A DNA stretch of 64,000 nt from Pseudomonadota bacterium. Its GTDB lineage: Bacteria; Pseudomonadota; Alphaproteobacteria; Rhizobiales; Rhizobiaceae. The first letter of the stretch is position 1. Each line of letters begins with the position of its first letter. Below the pieces are notes generated by a model. That model saw only the letters and a program-made list of their open reading frames with translations. It ran no database searches and had not been told where the DNA came from. The stretch spans positions 124,001 to 188,000 of the forward strand of contig JAEYDD010000067.1 of assembly GCA_023404095.1 (NCBI GenBank), given 5' to 3'. Of this stretch, positions 46,599 to 54,272 are shown piece after piece. The translations under genes and the position numbers were made by a program.

Positions 46599-46775
46599 TC
46601 AGATCATCGACTGCCGCTGCAGGGTGACGAAGAGCACCAGGCCGGCTCCCTGCTTGCCGATGCCGAGGCTGCCATTGCCGGCAAAGCTGATGGCTGCAAG
46701 CGGTGCCACCATCAAGGCCGCCAGAACGAGAATGCGCAGGCTGATGGCGAAGCCGGAGAGAAGCGCGATCGGCAT
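46599..46775 (-). CDS. Possible small membrane or secreted protein (58 aa)
   Basis: This 58-residue frame starts at an ATG 23 nt after the stop of the next gene upstream on this strand. A hydrophobic stretch (about residues 11-34, IVLAALMVAPLAA-like) would serve as a membrane helix or signal peptide; the tail is short and Gly-rich. The ribosome binding site is weak. It may form a mini-operon with 46798-46965. No family recognised, and it may not be real. Confidence 0.35.
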   Translation of the reverse strand: MPIALLSGFAISLRILVLAALMVAPLAAISFAGNGSLGIGKQGAGLVLFVTLQRQSMI

Positions 46776-46797
46776 GGAAGCGGACCCAATCAGAGGA

Positions 46798-46965
46798 TCA
46801 GAGGGCGGCGTGGCAGGCGACGGGAAGGCTGCAGGCGCTGGCGGTGCCGTAGCGCTGCGTCTTCTCGTGCCGGCGGGCGTCGGTTTCGACGGCAGCGGCG
46901 ACCGAGATCGCAAATACGGTCATGAGCAGCGTGATGATCGTAAGCCGGCGTGCCAGGATTTCCAT
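46798..46965 (-). CDS. Small secreted protein of unknown function (55 aa)
   Basis: This 55-residue protein starts at an ATG 5 nt after AGGGGAACG, a good ribosome binding site. It has a clear signal peptide (basic MEILARRL, hydrophobic IITLLMTVFAISVAAA) and a mature part of about 30 residues with two cysteines (ASACSLPVACHAAL), which could form a disulfide loop. I do not recognise the family. It is divergent from the GST gene. Confidence 0.5.
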   Translation of the reverse strand: MEILARRLTIITLLMTVFAISVAAAVETDARRHEKTQRYGTASACSLPVACHAAL

Positions 46966-47148
46966 GTTCGTTCCCCTGAATGTATGAAATCGTGACGCGT
47001 TTCTCGCACGCTGCAACTGAATGTGTTCTGAGGGTGCGGTTCATCTGGCGTTCAGGAAAGGCCAAAGCCTGTTTGGCGGATTGTCGTGCTCCGTCTTGAA
47101 CACGGTTGCGTCGTTCTCTACCTCTGCCGGACACCGAAGGAGAAGCGG

Positions 47149-47850
47149 ATGACCAAACCGATCGAACTCTACTACTGGCCGACCCCGAACGGCCACAAGA
47201 TCACCATCATGCTGGAGGAACTCGGCGTTCCCTACGAGGTGAAGTACATCAATATCGGCAAGGGCGAGCAGTTCGCTCCCGACTTCCTGAAGATCGCGCC
47301 CAACAATCGCATGCCCGCGATCATCGATCCGGATGGTCCAGGCGGCGCGCCGATTTCTGTCTTCGAGTCCGGCGCCATCCTGCAGTATTTGGGTCGCAAG
47401 TACGGCCGCTTCTATCCCACTGACGAGCGCGCCCGCGTCCAGGTCGAGGAATGGCTGTTCTGGCAGATGGGCGGCCTGGGGCCGATGGCCGGGCAGGCGC
47501 ACCACTTCCGCCAGTACGCGCCGGAGAAGATCGAATACGGCATCAACCGCTATACCAACGAGGTCAACCGGCTCTACGGCGTGATGAACAGGCGGCTGGC
47601 CGAGCATGAGTATCTGGCAGGCGACTATTCGATCGCCGACATGGCCTGCATCGGCTGGGTCCGCTCCTATGAGAACCAGGGGCAGAGGCTCGAGGACTTC
47701 CCGAACCTGAAGCGCTGGTTCGATGCGATGCTCGCCCGCCCCGCCGTCCAGCGCGGCATCGAGGTCGGCAAGGAGGAGCGTGCCCGGCAGGCGAGCCTTG
47801 CCGAAGACAAGGAAGCCCAGAAGATCCTGTTCAATCAGCGCGCCCGCTGA
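47149..47850 (+). CDS. Glutathione S-transferase (YfcG/YghU-like)
   Basis: The ATG at 47149 follows AAGGAGAAGCGG and gives 233 residues. The thioredoxin-like N-terminal domain has ELYYWPTPNGHKITIMLEE, the cis-proline loop NNRMPAIID and the glutathione-binding VFESGAILQYL. The all-helical C-terminal domain ends with YSIADMACIGW. The TPNGHK start is typical of the Nu-class YfcG/YghU enzymes, which have disulfide-bond reductase activity. A strong terminator follows. Confidence 0.92.
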   Translation: MTKPIELYYWPTPNGHKITIMLEELGVPYEVKYINIGKGEQFAPDFLKIAPNNRMPAIIDPDGPGGAPISVFESGAILQYLGRKYGRFYPTDERARVQVEEWLFWQMGGLGPMAGQAHHFRQYAPEKIEYGINRYTNEVNRLYGVMNRRLAEHEYLAGDYSIADMACIGWVRSYENQGQRLEDFPNLKRWFDAMLARPAVQRGIEVGKEERARQASLAEDKEAQKILFNQRAR

Positions 47851-47862
47851 CGATGAAACGAG

Positions 47863-47896
47863 CAGGCGGAAACCGGACCCAGCCGGTTTCCGCCTG
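47863..47896 (+). terminator. Strong hairpin terminator after the GST gene
   Basis: CAGGCGGAAACCGG and CCGGTTTCCGCCTG form a perfect 14-bp stem with a 6-nt loop, 12 nt after the stop codon. TTCAC follows; there is no long T-run. Confidence 0.7.
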
Positions 47897-47992
47897 TTCA
47901 CAGCCCATCGCTGTGGGCGGACGCGGAGCCCTCATCGCGCGATAGCAGCGCGCACCGCTCCTGTCCGCGTCGATCGCGCGCCGCCGCGTGTG

Positions 47993-48334
47993 TCAGAGGC
48001 GCGTCCAGCTCTGCGACTTGCAGAACATTTTCAGCACGCAGCCCTTCATCTTCAGCGCGTTGCCGCTCACCGATCCCGCGCCGTCATAGGTCTTGTCGTC
48101 GACAGGGTCTGTGATCGAACCGGTATATTCGCCGTCAGAGCCAGCCAGTTCGCCGATCTTCTTGCCGGCGAACTTGCCGGTCTTCAGCGTAATGCAGAAG
48201 CCGGCGGCGCAGGGCGCGATCACCGCCGTTTCGCCGCTCGCAGTCTTCCAGCTGCCCTCGATCGGCTCGGCCGCAAGCGCGCCCCCGGCCAGGCCGAGGC
48301 CGAGCGTCAATGCAAGGAACATCCTCTTCTTCAT
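47993..48334 (-). CDS. DUF2147 periplasmic protein
   Basis: This 113-residue protein has a signal peptide (MKKRMFLALTLGLGLAGG, cleavage near ALAAE). The mature DUF2147 domain has the initial EGSWKTASG strand and the C-terminal YDGAGSVSGNALKMKGCVL-to-W core. It has four cysteines (PCAAGFC and KGCVLKMFC) that probably form disulfides. The biochemical function of DUF2147 is unknown; lipocalin- or FABP-like binding has been suggested for related folds. The start follows GGGAGCG. Confidence 0.85.
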   Translation of the reverse strand: MKKRMFLALTLGLGLAGGALAAEPIEGSWKTASGETAVIAPCAAGFCITLKTGKFAGKKIGELAGSDGEYTGSITDPVDDKTYDGAGSVSGNALKMKGCVLKMFCKSQSWTRL

Positions 48335-48872
48335 GTATCGCTCCCATAGCAGTGCGGGACGCCGGTTTACGGTCGCCATGCGGCCGGCCGGGCTCATCCC
48401 GAAATTCGCTCCGCATCCTCCGGCGGCGCGCTGCGACATTATCTTACGCAAACGTAAGCGTAAATAATTGAGAGAGGCGTTTTAACCGCCGAATTCAAGG
48501 TGGTCTGGCAACAAACGGACGGCGCCGATCCGGTGGTAGAAAAGGATCGACCCGTTTGCGTGGTTAGCAATTGGTTGAAATTGCAGGTTGAATTTTTCGT
48601 AAATTTTGAAGCGAATCCGCTGCATTCCAGACGGTCCGATGCTTAACGAAAAGCCAAGTTTACCAAGCGTTTGAACTTTGTTTGCGTCAAATTAAGCATG
48701 CATTTTAAGCGACCTTTGAAGGCCCGGTGGCATAGTAGAGCCATAAGACGAGCACGGAAAAAACCGGCCGGAACAACCTTCGCAGACCACGGGCCGCAGA
48801 AGACGGCAAGGCGGCGAAAGGCAATGAAAACAGGGCGATAAGAAAAGAACGAACAGGACAGGGACAAAAACG
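48335..48872. other. 538-bp divergent intergenic region DUF2147 / Sel1 protein
   Basis: This is the longest gene-free stretch of the window and is clearly AT-richer between about 48440 and 48720. It holds the palindrome CTTACG-N4-CGTAAG at 48443-48458 followed by GCGTAAATAATTG, and two runs with TTAAC/TTTAC words (48640-48700). No open frame with a ribosome binding site is visible. A small RNA or a long leader for the Sel1 gene is possible. Confidence 0.5.
48443..48458. promoter_or_regulatory. 16-bp palindrome CTTACG-N4-CGTAAG
   Basis: A perfect 6-bp inverted repeat with a CAAA centre lies 109 bp upstream of the DUF2147 start, followed by a further GCGTAAA. The TTACG-N4-CGTAA core resembles sites bound by MerR-type regulators such as LiuR. 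Identity of the regulator is unproven. Confidence 0.4.
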
Positions 48873-49142
48873 ATGGCACGCTTCGATATCCAGAATTCCG
48901 AAATGGCCGCCATGATGGGCGGCGAGGCCCGCGCCGAGACTTTCTGCGACATGGGCCTGATGTATGCGACCGGTCGCGGATGTGGCGTCGATCTGGTCGC
49001 AGCTCACAAGTGGCTCAACATCGCAGCCATCAAGGGTTGTGATCGCGCCGCGGAGCTGCGGGCCGATCTGGCCGCCACGATGAGCAAGACCGATCTCGCA
49101 CAGGCACTTCGCGCCGCCCGGGACTGGATGACCACGCATTGA
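48873..49142 (+). CDS. Small Sel1-repeat protein
   Basis: This 89-residue protein lacks a signal peptide. The segment CDMGLMYATGRGCGVDLVAAHKW is one Sel1 (TPR-like) repeat, with the GLMYATG...VDLVAAHKWLNIAA pattern. The remaining helices are amphipathic. Single-repeat Sel1 proteins of this size are common in Rhizobiales and probably act as protein-interaction adaptors; the partner is unknown. A purine-rich site (ACAGGGAC) precedes the ATG. Confidence 0.8.
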   Translation: MARFDIQNSEMAAMMGGEARAETFCDMGLMYATGRGCGVDLVAAHKWLNIAAIKGCDRAAELRADLAATMSKTDLAQALRAARDWMTTH

Positions 49143-49260
49143 ACGCTCAATTGCCGCAGGTTCGGCGGGGCCATGATGGCCGCTTGCGAAACTTGCAGGC
49201 GAACGAGTCTTGCGGCACCTGTTCGCGTCATCAGACGCGCGGCGTCATGTGGGCGGTAGC

Positions 49261-49332
49261 CAATAGGCAGTGGGGTTGACCAACAACAAGAAGCCTGCGG
49301 AACCACGCTGTCCGCAACCCCGCTGTCTATTG
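49261..49332. repeat. 72-bp element with 18-bp imperfect terminal inverted repeats
   Basis: The left end (49261-49278, CAATAGGCAGTGGGGTTG) matches the complement of the right end (49315-49332) at 16 of 18 positions. The 36-bp centre carries a further short inverted repeat (CGGA/TCCG). The element ends 8 bp beyond the stop of the HisC-like gene. It could be a large terminator hairpin or a small MITE-like repeat. Confidence 0.5.
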
Positions 49333-49340
49333 ACGACCGC

Positions 49341-50453
49341 CTATCTTGCCGCCCGAAGCACCTTTGGCAGGGCTTCCTCGAACAGGTCCAGTTCCGCCGA
49401 TGGCCCGACGCTGACGCGGATGCAGCGGTTCAGCGGTGCCACACCCGGCATGCGGATGAACACGCCGTGCTCCATCAGCCCGTCGACGATGGCGCGCGCA
49501 TACGTGCCGTCGCCTCCCGCATCGATCGCCACGAAATTCGTGGCCGAGGGCAGGGGCGTCAGGTCGTTTTTCCGGGCAATGTCGGCAATCCTGTCGCGTG
49601 CGGCCGCAATCCGTTCGACCACGTCCTTGAGATAGGCCTGGTCCTCCAGGGCCGCGAGCGCGGCGAGGGTGGATATGCGCGCCATGCCGAAATGGTTTCG
49701 GATCTTGTCGAAGGCCTGCGCGTTGCCGAGGGTGGCGATCGCATATCCCACGCGGGCGCCCGCAAGCCCGTAGGCCTTGGAAAACGTGCGCATGCGCAGA
49801 ACGTTCGGCAGGCCGATCAACGCATCGATCGACGGCGTCGATCCGGCGGGCGCCGTCTCGCAGTAGGCTTCGTCCAGGATCAGCAGGCTGCGGTCCGGCA
49901 ACGCCCGGGCGAAAGCCGTCACGCTGTCCGCGTCCCACCAGCTGCCCATCGGATTGTCGGGATTGGCGAGGTAGACCAGCGGCGCATCCTCGCGCCGTGC
50001 AGCCTCCAGCAGGCCGTCCAGATCCTCGCGATCGTTCACGTAGGGTACGGTTACGAGCCGTCCGCCATAGCCGTTCACATGATAGTTGAAGGTCGGATAG
50101 CCACCGAGCGAGGTTACGACCGCAGCACCCGGCTCGATCACCATCCGCACGATCTCGCCGAGAAGCCCGTCGATGCCGCCGCCGACGGCGATATTGTCGC
50201 GCGACACGCCGTGATGCAGCGCCAGCGCCTCGCGCAGCTCGAAGTTTTCCGGATCGTTGTACATCCAGGTCTCGCCGGCCCGGCGCCCGATCGCGGCAAG
50301 CACGGACGGGGAAGGGCCGAACCCGCTCTCGTTCGCGCCGATCCGGGCCTTTACGGCAAGGCCGCGCTGGCGTTCGATCGCTTCCGGGCCGACGAAGGGG
50401 ACGGTGGAGGGAAGCCCGTTGACGAGCGGTGTGAAGCGGGAAAATCCGGACAT
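49341..50453 (-). CDS. HisC-like class I/II aminotransferase
   Basis: The chosen start (MSGFSRFTPL) gives 370 residues. The fold-type-I PLP layout is clear: ARIGANESGFGPSP, GGGIDGLLGEIVR, SLGGYPTFNYHVNGYGG, YLANPDNPMGSWW, LILDEAYCE and the Schiff-base lysine in MRTFSKAYGLAGARVG. This is the histidinol-phosphate aminotransferase family, but there are no his genes nearby, so it may act on an aromatic or other amino acid rather than in histidine synthesis. The frame extends to 50528 without a better start. Confidence 0.85.
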   Translation of the reverse strand: MSGFSRFTPLVNGLPSTVPFVGPEAIERQRGLAVKARIGANESGFGPSPSVLAAIGRRAGETWMYNDPENFELREALALHHGVSRDNIAVGGGIDGLLGEIVRMVIEPGAAVVTSLGGYPTFNYHVNGYGGRLVTVPYVNDREDLDGLLEAARREDAPLVYLANPDNPMGSWWDADSVTAFARALPDRSLLILDEAYCETAPAGSTPSIDALIGLPNVLRMRTFSKAYGLAGARVGYAIATLGNAQAFDKIRNHFGMARISTLAALAALEDQAYLKDVVERIAAARDRIADIARKNDLTPLPSATNFVAIDAGGDGTYARAIVDGLMEHGVFIRMPGVAPLNRCIRVSVGPSAELDLFEEALPKVLRAAR

Positions 50454-50631
50454 GTCTGCTGGAACCTCGAGAGATCGACCATGAAGCCCTGCGCCGGCCA
50501 AGGCATGGCGCGGCAAGGCGGTCGGCACCCTACTGCATGGCGCGGCGATTCCAAATCGCTTTTCCGGTCGGAAGGACGGAGGCGTTCATCGCCCTCATGC
50601 CGATGGCAGCATCGCGCCGAACCAGGGGATG

Positions 50632-51060
50632 TCAGGTCCGCTGGAACTCGAAGCGCGGCCGTTCCACTCCGCGCATGTAGTTAGGCTTCTGTTCCTTTGG
50701 CTTTGCCGCGACACCGCCGGTGAAGTAGTCGGCGCGAACGATCTGGTGCAGCAGGTCCTCGTCGATCTCCTTGATGAACTGTACGCCGATGCGGTGATCG
50801 TTCCGGTAGACTTCGGCGCACCCCATCTTGGCGAGAACGCCGACCACGGTGAGATAGTAGTGCTCGCCAAGACCGATCGTGGTGTTCACCGAAAAGCTGG
50901 CGCCGCCGAGCGAGATGTCGATCAACTGGCAGGTCCTGACCTTCGGGACCGCCAGATCGAGTCCGACCGATAGGACCATCCCCTGGCGATTGACCCGGAA
51001 CCGTTCCCATTTACGCTCGTAAAGGCCGCCGCTCTGCCGCTTGTCTGCCAGCTCTACCAA
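50632..51060 (-). CDS. PilZ-domain protein with intact c-di-GMP motif
   Basis: This 142-residue protein is essentially a single PilZ domain. The N-terminal arginine motif is in RKWERFRVNR and the second motif DISLGGASF matches (D/N)xSxxG, so c-di-GMP binding is plausible. There is no membrane segment or output domain; the C-terminal 30 residues are basic. Stand-alone PilZ proteins act as c-di-GMP-dependent adaptors for motility or polysaccharide functions. A second PilZ gene lies 150 bp upstream on the same strand. Confidence 0.82.
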   Translation of the reverse strand: MVELADKRQSGGLYERKWERFRVNRQGMVLSVGLDLAVPKVRTCQLIDISLGGASFSVNTTIGLGEHYYLTVVGVLAKMGCAEVYRNDHRIGVQFIKEIDEDLLHQIVRADYFTGGVAAKPKEQKPNYMRGVERPRFEFQRT

Positions 51061-51210
51061 GATGCACTCCCCGATGCAGGCATCACGCCGCCATTTGTCA
51101 CTGCGGCACAGGATTGCATTTATAAGTTCGAATTCGCTGAAGGCGATATGTAAGATTTTACGTATTGCAATCGCTGCGTGAATCGCCTGGAAAACCGGGC
51201 TGCAGCGGAC

Positions 51211-51549
51211 CTATCCGCGCGAAAGCACGAGCGTCAGATAGTCCGGGTCGAGGAACATGTTGAACCGCACCAGCCGTTCGCCGCCCTCGCGCTTGACCTC
51301 GGTGCAACCGATCTCGTCGCGCATCCCGCCGATGCGAAGATAGAAGTTCTCCGAAAGCTCCAGCGATCCGTCCAGGCTGATCAGGGCACCGGCGGAAGAG
51401 ATGGTGCGGATGACGCAGGCGTGTTCCGTCGATGCGCTCAGATGGTGTCCGATGGGGATGACGTATCCCGGCCGGTCGATTCGGTGCTGGACGAAGCTGC
51501 GCTTCGGGTGTTGCAGCCTCACCTGTTCGTGAAAGCTCTCCAACGGCAT
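51211..51549 (-). CDS. PilZ-like protein with degenerate second motif
   Basis: The ATG at 51549 follows GGGGAGG, a strong ribosome binding site, and gives 112 residues. An arginine-rich first motif is present (KRSFVQHRIDRPG). The second motif reads TISSAGA, with Thr where Asp or Asn is expected. The domain is otherwise similar in layout to the neighbouring PilZ protein (same strand, same ending pattern around FNMFLDPDYL), suggesting an old duplication with one copy losing ligand binding. This is inference. Confidence 0.7.
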   Translation of the reverse strand: MPLESFHEQVRLQHPKRSFVQHRIDRPGYVIPIGHHLSASTEHACVIRTISSAGALISLDGSLELSENFYLRIGGMRDEIGCTEVKREGGERLVRFNMFLDPDYLTLVLSRG

Positions 51550-51610
51550 GCGATCCTCCCCGCATTTCGGAGACGAGCTTATGCCGCTGCAGTTGACGAA
51601 ATGCAAAGAC

Positions 51611-51635
51611 GGCGCCCTGCTTATCGCAGGGCGCC
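51611..51635 (-). terminator. Terminator of the glutaryl-CoA dehydrogenase gene
   Basis: On the minus strand GGCGCCCTG pairs perfectly with CAGGGCGCC over 9 bp with a 7-nt loop, followed by GTCTTTGCATTT. It lies about 40 nt after the stop codon. Confidence 0.7.
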
Positions 51636-51673
51636 TCCTGAGTTCCGCTCGGGGCGGCGATGGGCGGGCCGGT

Positions 51674-52894
51674 TTACTGGAAGGCCTGCAGCCCCGTCTG
51701 CGCCCGGCCGAGAATCAGCGCATGCACGTCGTGCGTCCCCTCGTAGGTATTGACGGCCTCCAGGTTCATGACGTGGCGGATCACGCCGTACTCGTCGGAG
51801 ACGCCGTTTCCGCCATGCATGTCGCGCGCGACGCGGGCGATATCGAGCGCCTTGCCGCAGTTGTTGCGCTTCATCAGCGAGATCAGTTCGGCCGACGCCC
51901 GATGCTCGTCGAACAGCCTGCCGAGCCGCAGCGCGCCCTGCAGGCCGAGCGCGATTTCGGTCTGCATGTCGGCAAGCTTCTTCTGGATGAGCTGCATCTG
52001 CGCCAGCGGCTTGCCGAACTGCTTCCGGTCCATCGTGTACTGGCGCGCGGCGTGCCAGCAGAACTCCGCAGCCCCCATCGCACCCCAGGCGATGCCGTAG
52101 CGGGCACGGTTGAGGCAGCCGAACGGGCCGGCGAGCCCTGCGACCTCCGGCAACAGGTTCTCTTCCGGCACGAATACGTCCTGCATCATGATCATGCCGG
52201 TAATCGAGGCGCGCAGCGAGAACTTGCCCTCGATCTTCGGCGTCTCGAAGCCCTTCATGCCGCGCTCGAGGATGAAGCCCTTGATCTTGCCGTCATGCGC
52301 CTCCGACTTGGCCCAGACGATCGCGATGTCGGCGATCGGCGAATTGGTGATCCAGTTCTTTGCACCGGAGACCATGTAGCCGCCGTCCACCTTCTTCGCC
52401 CGCGTGATCATCGAGGAGGGGTCGGAACCATGGTCCGGCTCGGTCAGGCCGAAGCAGCCGACCCAGTCGCCGGAAGCGAGCTTCGGCAGGTAGCGCTTGC
52501 GCTGTGTCTCGGTGCCGTAGGCGAAGATCGGGTGCATGACGAGCGAGGACTGCACCGACATCGCCGAACGATAGCCCGAATCGATCCGCTCCACCTCGCG
52601 GGCGACGAGGCCGTAGGAGACGTAGTTGGCGCCGACGCCGCCATATTCCTCCGGGATGGTCGGACCGAGCAGGCCGAGTGCGCCCATCTCGGTCATGATT
52701 TCGCGGTGGAAGATCTCGTGGCGATTGGCCTCGGTGACGCGGGAGGCGAGCTTGTCCTGACAGTAGGCCCGCGCGGCGTCGCGGATCATCCGCTCCTCGT
52801 CGGTTAGCTGGTCCTCGAGCAGGAACGGATCCTCCCAGTCGAAGGCCGCCATCTTGGCGCGCGCGTGCTCCGGTGTTGCTTTTTCTGCACTCAT
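51674..52894 (-). CDS. gcdH: Glutaryl-CoA dehydrogenase-type acyl-CoA dehydrogenase
   Basis: This 406-residue flavoprotein has the acyl-CoA dehydrogenase landmarks GCFGLTEPDHGSDPSSM and GAKNWITNSP. Its C-terminal NTYEGTHDVHALILGRAQTG holds the catalytic glutamate in the position used by glutaryl-CoA dehydrogenase. Glutaryl-CoA dehydrogenases oxidise and decarboxylate glutaryl-CoA from lysine and tryptophan breakdown, passing electrons to ETF and then to the ETF-QO encoded at 29.6-31.3 kb. No other lysine-degradation gene is adjacent. Confidence 0.88.
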   Translation of the reverse strand: MSAEKATPEHARAKMAAFDWEDPFLLEDQLTDEERMIRDAARAYCQDKLASRVTEANRHEIFHREIMTEMGALGLLGPTIPEEYGGVGANYVSYGLVAREVERIDSGYRSAMSVQSSLVMHPIFAYGTETQRKRYLPKLASGDWVGCFGLTEPDHGSDPSSMITRAKKVDGGYMVSGAKNWITNSPIADIAIVWAKSEAHDGKIKGFILERGMKGFETPKIEGKFSLRASITGMIMMQDVFVPEENLLPEVAGLAGPFGCLNRARYGIAWGAMGAAEFCWHAARQYTMDRKQFGKPLAQMQLIQKKLADMQTEIALGLQGALRLGRLFDEHRASAELISLMKRNNCGKALDIARVARDMHGGNGVSDEYGVIRHVMNLEAVNTYEGTHDVHALILGRAQTGLQAFQ

Positions 52895-53163
52895 CTTGGG
52901 GCTTCCTCTTGCCGTCGCGTCTCGCGAAATTATCTGCAGAAGTGCTACATCACTCTGCCGCCCGCAGGAAGGGCGGGAACAAAGGCCCCGTCCGAACGCT
53001 TTACCTCTTTGCGCATGGCTTCATGCGCCCACCGAATGAAACCTCGAGACGCCAAGTCCTGCGCGCTTTTTCCACGTCCGTCATGATTATGTCCGCCGCC
53101 GGTGGCAGGTAAGATTGTCAATTGCCAAGGAGCAGCCCTGTACGTGACCGCTTCAAACGATCG

Positions 53164-54228
53164 ATGATGGATCGTCTGTTCTTCAATCCCGAGCGCTTCG
53201 GCGAATTGTTCCGTCCGTTCTTTACCGATCTTGACGCAGAGCATCGGCCCGCAGGGATACGCAGGCGACGGGAAGACGGCCCCGGCCTCTCCGAGACCAA
53301 AGGATTCGGATCCAATCCGGGCAATCTGCGCATGCTCGAATACGTGCCGGACGCCTTGCCGGCCGAAGCTCCGCTCGTCGTCGTGCTGCACGGCTGCCGA
53401 CAGACTGCCGAAAGTTACGATCGCGCCGCCGGATGGGCGTCGCTGGCACGCGAGCAGGGGTTCTGCGTGCTCTATCCCGAGCAGAAGGAGGCAAACAATC
53501 CGCGTCGCTGCTTCAACTGGTTTCGGCCAAGCGAGGTAACGCGCGATCGCGGCGAACTGGCCTCCATCCGCCAGATGATCGACCATATCTCAGCCCGCGC
53601 CGGCAGCGATCCGGCCCGCATCTACATCACCGGTCTTTCCGCAGGTGGCGCCATGACGGCGGCCATGCTGGCGAACTACCCCGAAATCTTCGCAGGCGGC
53701 GCAATCTTCGCCGGCCTTCCGTTCGGCGCTGCGCGCGATGCGCGCCGGGCGCTGGCGGCGATGGAACATGCGCCCGAGCGCAGCCCAAGCCAGTGGGGCG
53801 ACCTGGTGCGAGCCGCTTCGCCCTCGGCCGGTGGCTTGCCGCCGGTCTCGATCTGGCACGGCACCGCCGACCGCACCGTCTCGATCTCGAATGCCGAGGC
53901 GCTCGTCGCCCAATGGCTCGACGTGCGCGGTATTAATCCGGCAGACTTTTCCGAAACGCGGAAGAAGGGCAGGCGCATCCGCCGCTGGCGTGATGCGGCC
54001 GGACGAGGCCAGGTCACCTTCCACCGCATAGCAGGTCTTGCGCACGGTACCCCCGTCGCGCGTGGCAAAGGCGGCGGCTATGCCGCCCGGCCCGAGCCGT
54101 TCATGCTCGAGGCCGGCTTTTCCTCGACCCTGGAGATCGCCCGGGAGTGGGGCCTGCTGCGACCGGGGCTCGCTGCGGCAGCAGGGACGCTGCCTGCCGT
54201 CACTGTTTCTCGTTCCGGGGAAAAGTGA
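53164..54228 (+). CDS. PHB depolymerase-family esterase
   Basis: About 354 residues from the ATG at 53164. The frame is open to a TTG at 53122, but that codon overlaps the only AAGGAG site, so the start is uncertain. The alpha/beta-hydrolase core has VVVLHGCRQTAESYD (oxyanion region), the nucleophile elbow GLSAGGAM, an aspartate in WHGTADRTV and a late histidine in GLAHGTPVA. This is the TIGR01840 poly(3-hydroxybutyrate) depolymerase/feruloyl-esterase-like family. There is no signal peptide, so it may be intracellular. It is convergent with iolB. Confidence 0.85.
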   Translation: MMDRLFFNPERFGELFRPFFTDLDAEHRPAGIRRRREDGPGLSETKGFGSNPGNLRMLEYVPDALPAEAPLVVVLHGCRQTAESYDRAAGWASLAREQGFCVLYPEQKEANNPRRCFNWFRPSEVTRDRGELASIRQMIDHISARAGSDPARIYITGLSAGGAMTAAMLANYPEIFAGGAIFAGLPFGAARDARRALAAMEHAPERSPSQWGDLVRAASPSAGGLPPVSIWHGTADRTVSISNAEALVAQWLDVRGINPADFSETRKKGRRIRRWRDAAGRGQVTFHRIAGLAHGTPVARGKGGGYAARPEPFMLEAGFSSTLEIAREWGLLRPGLAAAAGTLPAVTVSRSGEK

Positions 54229-54238
54229 AGCTCGCCGC

Positions 54239-54272
54239 CCCATCCTTTACTTGAGCCCATCCTTTACTTGAG
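54239..54272. repeat. 17-bp tandem duplication across the iolB stop codon
   Basis: CCCATCCTTTACTTGAG occurs twice back to back (54239-54255 and 54256-54272). The second copy contains the last codons and stop of iolB on the minus strand; the first copy lies just beyond it and repeats the stop context. It is probably a recent replication-slippage event. Confidence 0.85.

Noticed and set aside
52973..53002. GGAAC word with a downstream GCTT resembling an RpoE2 promoter
   Set aside because: The -10 part does not match CGTT well and the position is far from a confident gene start.
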